In this document: one piece after another, positions 5,047 through 10,660 of the stretch
Position numbering within the stretch: position 1 is the first letter of the stretch
How the letters are laid out: each line of letters starts with the position of its first letter
Assembly (NCBI GenBank): GCA_023140035.1
Contig: JAGLML010000029.1
Span: 1 to 10,660, forward strand
Direction of reading: 5' to 3'
DNA length: 10,660 nt
DNA from: Thermoplasmatales archaeon
GTDB taxonomy: Archaea; Thermoplasmatota; E2; DHVEG-1
The notes under the pieces: generated by a model
The model's input: the letters and a program-made list of their open reading frames with translations, nothing else
Told to the model about the DNA's origin: nothing
Databases searched by the model: none
Program-made: the position numbers and the translations under genes

Positions 5047-6330
5047 ATGATGAAAAATAATCTATATAGAAAAAGTTTGGCTGTTACTATAATAATTATA
5101 TTTTTCAGCCTTTCAATTAACCCAGTTATAGTAACATCAATGTCTAACGAATATCCACTCCCCCATCCGATGCCCATTGATATGACTCTGCTGGATGCTA
5201 TATTTCGGAGGATGTCGGTACGTGGGTTTACTGATCAGAATGTTACTGACGACGACCTCTCGACAGTTCTATGGGCGGCATATGGTTATAGGGACGATGG
5301 CAATAGAACAGTTTCTGGAATTGACGGTGTATATGCTTCTGTAATCTATGTATTAAAGGAGAATGCTGTATACAGATATGATCCGTTGAATCATTCACTT
5401 GTTTTTTATAAGGACGGAGATTATAGATATATTGGACAATATGAGGCTCCTATCCAACTTGGGCTTGTCTGGGATAAAAATAAAAGTGGCAATGAAAACT
5501 ATTCAGGTGCTGAAATGGGGGCAATCGGGCAGAATATCCAGTTTATGGCAAATGCTCTTAATTTAGGAACAGTAGTCACAGGGGAAGTACCTTCACCAAT
5601 AGATGAAATTGGTCTTCCTTCCAATGAGGTAGGAAAAATTGTTATGCCTCTTGGTTACCCAAATTTCTCCTATGATTTTACTCATAGACCCATGTGGCTG
5701 TCATTACTTCCTCGTATCAAGGAACCAGGTGCATCTCTTCAGACTGTCTTGGAAGAAAGAAGTGAAACAACGTCATTCGCAGGCAATCTTACAAGAAGTG
5801 AGGTAAGTCAAGTATTATGGGCATCCTATGGATATTCGTATTTACTTGATAAGAGTGACGCTCCGAATAATCCAATAAAAAGGCATAGAACTGTTCCCAG
5901 CGCTCACGGTTATTATCCTTTGCGCATGTATGCTGTTACAAAATCTGGTATTTATAGATATATCCATGGGATTTTCAGTTGTGATAGATGGGGGCTACCT
6001 ATAGTGAGTTTTATGCTGAAAATCAGAAATGGAGATAAGCGGGAGGAAATTGCTCAAGCCTCACAGCCATTCGTTGTCTCAGCTCCCTTTCTCATCATTT
6101 CTGTTTTAGATATACGTAGGACAAATCAATGGGATGATTTATCAGCTGAAAAATTTCGCTGGATATGGTATTATGAAGCAGGAGCATCTGCTCACAATGT
6201 CCTGTTACAGGCAAAAGCATGGAACCTCACTGCAAGCATAGCACTTATAACAGACACTGAATCTGTCCGCTCTCTGCTAAGATTAAATGATAATTTTCTC
6301 CCTCTCTTTATTGTTCCGATAGGCAAATAA
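5047..6330 (+). CDS. Exported or membrane-anchored protein with two nitroreductase-fold halves (SagB-like)
   Basis: This 427-aa protein starts with a basic stretch and a hydrophobic helix (residues 10-31), a signal peptide or anchor, so the rest should lie outside the membrane. Two nitroreductase-like halves follow. Half 1 (about 46-205) has RRMSVRGF at 54-61 (FMN-phosphate Arg motif), LSTVLWAAYGY at 71-81 and the helix MGAIGQNIQFMANALNLGTV (157-176). Half 2 (about 228-427) has EERSETTSF, LWASYGY, RTVPSAHGYYPLRMYAV (281-297, the SagB-type SAG..YPL motif) and EAGASAHNVLLQAKAWNL (377-394). In half 2 the second Arg of the R..R motif is Thr. The fold binds FMN; an oxidoreductase role is inferred, substrate unknown. 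Shine-Dalgarno GGAGG seven nt upstream supports the first ATG. Internal duplication and export are the unusual points. Confidence 0.82.
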   Translation: MMKNNLYRKSLAVTIIIIFFSLSINPVIVTSMSNEYPLPHPMPIDMTLLDAIFRRMSVRGFTDQNVTDDDLSTVLWAAYGYRDDGNRTVSGIDGVYASVIYVLKENAVYRYDPLNHSLVFYKDGDYRYIGQYEAPIQLGLVWDKNKSGNENYSGAEMGAIGQNIQFMANALNLGTVVTGEVPSPIDEIGLPSNEVGKIVMPLGYPNFSYDFTHRPMWLSLLPRIKEPGASLQTVLEERSETTSFAGNLTRSEVSQVLWASYGYSYLLDKSDAPNNPIKRHRTVPSAHGYYPLRMYAVTKSGIYRYIHGIFSCDRWGLPIVSFMLKIRNGDKREEIAQASQPFVVSAPFLIISVLDIRRTNQWDDLSAEKFRWIWYYEAGASAHNVLLQAKAWNLTASIALITDTESVRSLLRLNDNFLPLFIVPIGK

Positions 6331-6493
6331 AAGAAGAAATGAGTCCAGCCAAAAATCATTGACATAGTTCTAGAATACCTCAAGCATCACGTGTATTCGG
6401 CAATTGTCGATAGATTATACGGCAATATTTAAATAATCTTAAAACATATAATTACATGTTGGAGTGGAGGAAGGGGTTTTCTGCCTCTATGTC

Positions 6494-6510
6494 TTCTTTT
6501 TCATTTTTTT
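6494..6510 (+). terminator. T-rich archaeal terminator after the nitroreductase-fold gene
   Basis: TTCTTTTTCATTTTTTT, a T-rich tract on the plus strand about 165 nt after the stop codon. Archaeal transcription ends at such tracts without needing a hairpin. Strand and assignment are inferred from position. Confidence 0.35.
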
Positions 6511-6568
6511 CCTCCCAGTTCCCCTTCCGCCCACAATACCTTCTTCTCTAAATGCTGTTTAGGAAGAA

Positions 6569-6609
6569 TGTTTTTCAACTGTAGCTCCCTATGTTTGGGT
6601 GGAAAAACA
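6569..6609. repeat. Stem-loop repeat, copy 2 (matches 3375-3415)
   Basis: TGTTTTTC (6569-6576) and GAAAAACA (6602-6609) pair over 8 bp, with the same 33-nt start-to-start spacing as copy 1. The loop has its own inner CCC / GGG pairing. Read on the minus strand, 6563-6640 gives SSFINQYCPVFPPKHRE then LQLKNILP, which aligns with KKYVNYDNPVFLLLTRE then YRLKNTLS at copy 1 (sharing N, PVF, RE, LKN and L). Either an RNA element or two relics of one gene family would explain it. Confidence 0.5.
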
Positions 6610-6792
6610 GGACAGTACTGGTTTATAAATGAGGAAAATGTCAACGAAGCCACAATTTGGGAGAAGCAAAGGCCATGAAACAATTAAATTTTTTTTATAA
6701 CAACAAAAACAAATAAATAGTTAAAAGAAAATCAAGTGCGTTCACAAAATCTTAATCTTATAAAATTGCCAATAAAGTCATAAAATGATTAT

Positions 6793-6807
6793 AAAAAAAA
6801 GAAAAAA
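6793..6807 (-). terminator. T-rich terminator of the Trp-rich secreted protein gene
   Basis: On the minus strand TTTTTTCTTTTTTTT, 24 nt after the stop codon. The same T6-C-T7/8 pattern followed by ATAA occurs after the next minus-strand gene (8110-8123), and a variant after the third (9823-9836). Confidence 0.55.
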
Positions 6808-6830
6808 GAGAGAATGGTTTTGGTGTAGGT

Positions 6831-7940
6831 TTATAGTCCTAGTAGGTACCGTAGTATTGGGAACATATGTGGGTGATTCTGTAGGAACTGCAGGAATGGT
6901 GGGAATATGTTGAATGCTTTGTTTTTTGGTGTTGTAAGAGATACATCGATGGTGCAGAAATCAGTAGAATCATCTAAATTGACTATTTTTACCTGTCCGG
7001 TATACGTAGTATCTCGTGGGTATGGTAATGGTATAGCTCTAGGTACCCCTTGAGGTGCAACGACAGTTACCTGTACAGAAACATCTCCGTCTTCAGGTTT
7101 TAAGGCATTGCCGCTTGAAGGATTAAACGTCCATATTCCCCAAGTTGGCCATTCTGTGATATCCCAGTCAAGCTCCGATAAAGGATCGCCAATGTTTGAC
7201 ACGTTAAAACTATCCGTAACAGTTGCCCCTGGTTTAATTCCAGTCCATATTAGGTCACCATCGCAGTCTAAATTAGGTACAGGTGGTGGTGGTGGTTCGC
7301 CGGTTATTACAAACGCAAATTCGATACCATCGATCATTGTCCACATTCCTGGTTCCGACTGCCACACTGGATGATCCATGAACCAATCCTTTGATGTTTT
7401 CCAACCTACTAACAAGTCGTACGCCCACGGCATTTCAATTACTAGCCAATAAATCTCGCCTTCAATCTGGTTGAAGGGTTCAGTGATGTCTATGATATTG
7501 ATCTGATAAATACCAACATGAGGCTGCGGAATTATCTCACCCCATGGCAGCATCCATAACTGATTGCCATCTCCGTAATACCTCATGACAAACTCTCCCA
7601 GTTGGAACGTTCTCTGCCATAACAATTGATCGGGCTCGGACCACCCTCCAGGTCCCTGAGGGTTGTTCGACCAGATACTGACATCGATGAATGGGATGTC
7701 CATTGGATCGTCGGTGAACCATGATATCCAGAAATGGATGTCATCGACAGTTCCTGTCTCGATGCACTGCCAGTCATCACCAAGTGCCCCAAATCCCCAG
7801 TCCACGTCAAAACCAGTTGGATCAGGTAATTGCGGAAAATGCATCTTAAATTCTTCTCCTTCGTCCCAGTCAGCCATAACCACAGTACTAGTGCCTATCA
7901 ACAGCATACATACAAAAATACCTATTATTTTCTTTTTCAT
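6831..7940 (-). CDS. Secreted tryptophan-rich protein with C-terminal Ig-like domain
   Basis: The chosen ATG gives 369 aa beginning KKKIIGIFVCMLLIGTSTVV, a clear signal peptide with cleavage likely after the MA of VVMAD. It is preceded by Shine-Dalgarno GGGAGG 10 nt upstream (7951-7956) and a TATA-like box at 8001-8009; the longer in-frame reading from 7994 is rejected for this reason. Residues about 47-213 form a domain with GDDWQCI, VDDIHFWISWF, DVSIWSNNPQ and WLVIEMPW. It resembles a secreted domain of unknown function seen in planctomycetes and archaea (possibly the one named DUF7901; not certain). A Pro linker (EPPPPPVP, 215-222) leads to an Ig-like domain, about 223-336 (SFNVSNIG, LDWDI, WTFNPSSG). 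The tail PPFLQFLQNHPHMFPILRY plus LLGL may be a surface-sorting or anchoring segment. Trp is about 21 of 369 residues. Function unknown. Confidence 0.85.
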   Translation of the reverse strand: MKKKIIGIFVCMLLIGTSTVVMADWDEGEEFKMHFPQLPDPTGFDVDWGFGALGDDWQCIETGTVDDIHFWISWFTDDPMDIPFIDVSIWSNNPQGPGGWSEPDQLLWQRTFQLGEFVMRYYGDGNQLWMLPWGEIIPQPHVGIYQINIIDITEPFNQIEGEIYWLVIEMPWAYDLLVGWKTSKDWFMDHPVWQSEPGMWTMIDGIEFAFVITGEPPPPPVPNLDCDGDLIWTGIKPGATVTDSFNVSNIGDPLSELDWDITEWPTWGIWTFNPSSGNALKPEDGDVSVQVTVVAPQGVPRAIPLPYPRDTTYTGQVKIVNLDDSTDFCTIDVSLTTPKNKAFNIFPPFLQFLQNHPHMFPILRYLLGL

Positions 7941-7999
7941 TTTTATGTTTCCTCCCGACATGACAAAATCTATCACGCCCAATCTATATCTCATTTTTA

Positions 8000-8009
8000 G
8001 TATATAAAT
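8000..8009 (-). promoter_or_regulatory. TATA-like box of the Trp-rich secreted protein gene
   Basis: ATTTATATAC on the minus strand, 59 nt before the ATG at 7940. The identical 10-mer precedes the next minus-strand gene (9731-9740). The expected transcription start near 7975 leaves a leader carrying the Shine-Dalgarno site GGGAGG (7951-7956). Confidence 0.55.
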
Positions 8010-8109
8010 GTTGCTAATTTTTGTCGTAGTAACGTACTGGTTTTGTTATTCCATTATCATCAATGCTACTTTTTCCTTGAAAAGTAGAAATTTAACCATT
8101 ATTTGTTAT

Positions 8110-8123
8110 AAAAAAAGAAAAAA
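8110..8123 (-). terminator. T-rich terminator of the PKD-domain secreted protein gene
   Basis: On the minus strand TTTTTTCTTTTTTT, beginning 18 nt after the stop codon and followed by ATAA, nearly identical to the tract at 6793-6807. Confidence 0.55.
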
Positions 8124-8141
8124 TGGTTTATTGATATGTCA

Positions 8142-9683
8142 CTAGAAAGTCAATATTCTGTTTAAGGCTGGAAATGATGAGATTATCCAATCAAAGAGCG
8201 GAAAACGCTGTAGAATTTTTTCTAGAAGTTGAAAAAACAACATATAGGTTGACTGCTGGTTCATTGGCATAGTGACTTCTAATGTTGCCCAACCACTCTC
8301 TTCCCCATAGGTATCCTTAGCCTTAGCTTCGATTGTATACACTCCCTTCGTACTCCAGATGTGTTTTACCTTTACATCTGTACCAGAGGTATACGGACCA
8401 ATCCATTCTTCTGTGTTGCCATCGCCCCAATTGATGTAGTAGCATACGTCATCTCCATCAAGATCTACTGCGTTGAATGTATATTCATACTCCGTTCCTG
8501 CTTTGCCACTTGTGGAACCATCTATAGTTGGTGTATCTGGAGAAGTATTTTCTATTATTACTAGTGTTTTCACTCTAATGCCATGTAATGGAGGAGACAA
8601 ACACTGTACAATGACTCCACCAGAGCCGATTTCGTCAACAGATGGCGTATCATCTGTTATTTCAGGGGCTACAATGGCTTCCGAGTAATACCCATCACTA
8701 TCCATAGTTGTAGCCCAACTATCACCTGTTGATGGAATTTCTATTAAAATATCTGCATTTTGGAGAGGATTGCCTGTTCCCGACTCTATTGCTCGGCCGG
8801 AAATATTCACCATTTCACCAGAAACTGCTTCGGATGGATCAATATAGAGAGTAATGGTAACAGGTTGGATGCTCCGGGAAAACGATTCGAGAGAAAGAGT
8901 TGCATAGAATGTTGTATTTTCATCACTCATATCCACGATTGATTTAACGGAATTGCCGACATCTGGAGAATGCCAGACGACATTATCCGTGCGATTGAGT
9001 TTATAACATTCAAATACTCCAGCAGGAACGCTCACATTCTCCTTCTTATCGCAATGCATCGTTTCAATTATCCATTGACTTCCAGAGAATGATTCGTTGA
9101 TCAATCCTTCTAAACTAAATGTTCCTGATGAGATACTTTCACAGGATATGCCCCATTGTTCACCTACATTTAGAGGGAAGTCATACAATTCTAATGGAGG
9201 GAAAAAATTTGTGTCAAAGTTTGCTTCATAGTCTAGGTCCACGAAGAATATTTCGATGGCTCCCTCTGTTAATATTTCAGCTTTTATTTGAGCAAGATCA
9301 GAAACTCGCATAAAGGTTGTCCCAGTAATTTCGCCATCAAGATCACCAGAAAGTTCGTTATATGAAAAATCTCCACTTATACCTCCAGTTATTTCAACTT
9401 CATAAACCTTGTATTGCACGCCATCATGCACAATACTTGTTATGTTCAACACTTTGTTTTTTAAATTCTCTATTTTTCCAGAAAAAGATCCGTTTTCTCC
9501 TGAATAAAACACAGGATCGGCAGTATATGTCCATTCATCTCCCTCATACCATGTTGGTACATCGCCGTTACTGGTTTTTTCAGCACTTTTTGGGATCAAT
9601 GATGCTGGTGCAACGCTCACACCTATAAATGCAAATAGTATTCCAAACACCAAAACTTTCCTCCACAAGTCATTTTTATTCAA
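8142..9683 (-). CDS. Secreted multi-domain protein with PKD-like domain
   Basis: No ATG fits the start. A TTG at 9683 is preferred because it gives the typical leader MNKNDLWRKVLVFGILFAF (first residue Met by initiation) of archaeal exported proteins, and it sits about 48 nt after a TATA-like box (9731-9740). The upstream in-frame TTG at 9752 lies before that box. From 9683 the product is 513 aa. A signal peptide (about 1-28) is followed by a beta-rich domain (about 40-265) with WYEGDEWTYTADP and VPAGVFECYKLNRTD, which resembles DUF3108-like domains. An Ig/carboxypeptidase-regulatory-like domain follows (about 275-375: VSGEMVNISGRAIESGTGNP). A PKD-like domain follows (about 380-472: INWGDGNTEEWIGPYTSGT, then HIWSTKGVYTIEAKAKDTYG). 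The tail LFFQLLEKILQRFPLFDWI, ending FPALNRILTF, is hydrophobic. Likely a cell-surface or exported protein; no enzyme motif is seen. Confidence 0.85.
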   Translation of the reverse strand: MNKNDLWRKVLVFGILFAFIGVSVAPASLIPKSAEKTSNGDVPTWYEGDEWTYTADPVFYSGENGSFSGKIENLKNKVLNITSIVHDGVQYKVYEVEITGGISGDFSYNELSGDLDGEITGTTFMRVSDLAQIKAEILTEGAIEIFFVDLDYEANFDTNFFPPLELYDFPLNVGEQWGISCESISSGTFSLEGLINESFSGSQWIIETMHCDKKENVSVPAGVFECYKLNRTDNVVWHSPDVGNSVKSIVDMSDENTTFYATLSLESFSRSIQPVTITLYIDPSEAVSGEMVNISGRAIESGTGNPLQNADILIEIPSTGDSWATTMDSDGYYSEAIVAPEITDDTPSVDEIGSGGVIVQCLSPPLHGIRVKTLVIIENTSPDTPTIDGSTSGKAGTEYEYTFNAVDLDGDDVCYYINWGDGNTEEWIGPYTSGTDVKVKHIWSTKGVYTIEAKAKDTYGEESGWATLEVTMPMNQQSTYMLFFQLLEKILQRFPLFDWIISSFPALNRILTF

Positions 9684-9730
9684 TTTTGTTGCCCCAATAT
9701 TTGAATGTTTTAGATATATATTATGTTTGT

Positions 9731-9740
9731 GTATATAAAT
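9731..9740 (-). promoter_or_regulatory. TATA-like box of the PKD-domain secreted protein gene
   Basis: ATTTATATAC on the minus strand, the same 10-mer as at 8000-8009. A transcription start near 9705 leaves a leader of roughly 20 nt before the TTG at 9683, with a weak GGGG (9692-9695) in place of a Shine-Dalgarno sequence. Confidence 0.55.
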
Positions 9741-9822
9741 AATAATTATCAAATTATAACTGATTTTACAAATCGACTATCTAATTCCTTGCTCGATGGA
9801 TAGACTATTTGGGATTTAAATT

Positions 9823-9836
9823 AAAAAATAAAAAAA
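9823..9836 (-). terminator. T-rich terminator of the S8-like or PPC-like secreted protein gene
   Basis: On the minus strand TTTTTTTATTTTTT, 27 nt after the stop codon at 9864. It is preceded by TCTCTTC and is a variant of the tracts after the other two minus-strand secreted protein genes. Confidence 0.5.
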
Positions 9837-9863
9837 GAAGAGAAAATCTTCTAATTTATGGTA

Positions 9864-10660
9864 TTATATGCCGCCACTAGGGTTAATCTTGATAAAGAAC
9901 AGCAATACCATTCCACCTTGTTCTCTAGTATCTGAGGATCCGTGTGGCTCTTCCATAGTAACCCTTACTTTCATATTTCCGAATCCCAATATTAGCGATG
10001 AACTAACTATTACTTCGCCACCGTCAGGGATACTTGGAGTCGTGCCGGTTGTTTCTCCACCAAGAAGTATAATACCGCCTTCCAAGGTGATGCTCCAATC
10101 TATGCTGGTTGCTTCAGCGCCACCGATGTTTTTGATGATTGCGTTTACTTTGAAGAGGCCGCCACTGATAAGGCCTGCATCAAGTTCAGGTGCAAAAATC
10201 GTAATATTGAATGGTTGTGACCAGGCACCCTCAGTGTCTAGGGCGTTCTTGGCTTTTCCTCTAATGAGATACGTTCCTTTTTCAGTCCACGTGTGACTCA
10301 CCGTTACATTCTCACCAGAAGCATAAGGACCAATCCATTCTTCCATTGTTCCGTCATCCCAATCTATCCAATAATATACATCTTCGCCTGAAGGGTCCGT
10401 GGTCATGATTGTAAACTCGTACTCCTCCTCCACGTCTCCTTCGGTGGGACCATTTATTTCTGGTGGATAAGGTCCAGACATTACGGGACTGACCACGAGT
10501 GCGTAATCAGCGTCAAGCTCAGGTGTTTCAACGTGGCTGTCCTGGATGATCTCGTCGGCGTGAACCTCAACCGTCCAGGCACCTGGCTCGGGATTCTCAA
10601 CAAAAACACATTCGACAGTGTTCTTCGTGTCTGGGTTGCCGTCAGGTGTTGACCAAACTC
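9864..10660 (-). CDS. C-terminal part of a secreted multi-domain protein, probably a subtilisin-like (S8) protease; 5' end outside window
   Basis: The frame is open to the window edge, giving 265 codons of which 264 code for residues. The first 54 visible residues read WSTPDGNPDTKNTVECVF, then VENPEPGAWTVEVHADEI and ending in DYALVVS. This closely follows the tail found after the catalytic domain of archaeal S8 proteases (NVEqVyIENPEPGxYTVxVxG...YALVVSG). A PKD-like domain follows (about 64-155: YYWIDWDDGTMEEWIGPYAS, then HTWTEKGTYLIRGKAKNA), then a CARDB-like domain (about 158-245: FKVNAIIKNIGGAEATSIDW). The catalytic domain is not in the window, so the protease call rests on the tail alone and could be another secreted protein sharing it. 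It lacks the hydrophobic Pro/Leu tail of the other two. It is separated from the next minus-strand gene by a terminator and promoter. Confidence 0.75.
   Translation of the reverse strand, partial: VWSTPDGNPDTKNTVECVFVENPEPGAWTVEVHADEIIQDSHVETPELDADYALVVSPVMSGPYPPEINGPTEGDVEEEYEFTIMTTDPSGEDVYYWIDWDDGTMEEWIGPYASGENVTVSHTWTEKGTYLIRGKAKNALDTEGAWSQPFNITIFAPELDAGLISGGLFKVNAIIKNIGGAEATSIDWSITLEGGIILLGGETTGTTPSIPDGGEVIVSSSLILGFGNMKVRVTMEEPHGSSDTREQGGMVLLFFIKINPSGGI

Larger units (their letters stand above)
6331..6830. other. 500-nt convergent intergenic region
   Basis: This lies between the ends of two convergent genes. It contains a plus-strand T-tract near 6494-6510, the stem-loop repeat copy 2 (6569-6609) and the minus-strand terminator tract near 6793-6807. 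A 60-codon minus-strand frame (6501-6683) is open, but it has no promoter or ribosome site and no recognisable product apart from the segment related to the 3365-3650 relic. The rest is AT-rich with nothing I can name. Confidence 0.6.

Noticed and set aside
7663..8007. Plus-strand frame of 114 codons across the start of the Trp-rich protein gene
   Set aside because: It is antisense to the signal peptide, Shine-Dalgarno site and promoter of a gene that explains the sequence better.
9868..10296. Long open frame (142 codons) on the plus strand opposite the secreted protease-like gene
   Set aside because: It is antisense to a well-supported domain-bearing gene and has no own start signals or recognisable domains.

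Overview
The window reads as archaeal DNA, AT-rich, most likely from an uncultured Thermoplasmatota or related euryarchaeal lineage. Four things point there: a geranylgeranyl reductase of the archaeal ether-lipid type; A/T-rich TATA-like boxes about 25-28 nt upstream of starts that appear leaderless; T-rich tracts instead of hairpin terminators; and secreted proteins with PKD-like domains and archaeal-style signal peptides. The lineage is an inference from protein style, not from a marker gene.

Left part (1-3350): a DUF362-type protein with a double [4Fe-4S] ferredoxin tail (+), a YgjP/SprT-like zinc metallopeptidase (-), and a geranylgeranyl reductase family flavoprotein (+). The last two are divergent and share a 187-nt promoter region. 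The ferredoxin-tailed protein lies close to a lipid reductase that needs low-potential electrons, so a functional link is possible but unproven.

Middle part (3351-5046) is poor in intact genes. It holds a decayed, frame-broken coding relic on the minus strand, a small four-helix membrane protein resembling the DedA/VTT family (3861-4367), and a frameshifted C-terminal relic of a MarC-family membrane protein (about 4402-4619). After these comes a 400-nt noncoding stretch with several good inverted repeats and a 13-mer repeat, which could be a structured RNA. A short palindromic intergenic motif (TTTTTAYYRGTWAA) occurs four times in the left 3.7 kb.

Right part (5047-10660): an exported protein built of two nitroreductase-fold halves (+), then three minus-strand genes for large secreted proteins. 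These are a Trp-rich protein with an Ig-like domain, a protein with a PKD-like domain, and the C-terminal part of a multi-domain secreted protein whose visible N-terminal stretch resembles the tail of archaeal subtilisin-like (S8) proteases. The two complete ones end in similar hydrophobic, Pro/Leu-rich tails. Each of the three is followed by almost the same T-rich tract, and the two with visible promoters share the same TATA-like word. This looks like a set of separately transcribed cell-surface or exported protein genes.

I found no tRNA, rRNA, CRISPR array or intact mobile element. The most unusual material is in the noncoding and decayed stretches, not in an obvious new multi-gene system.
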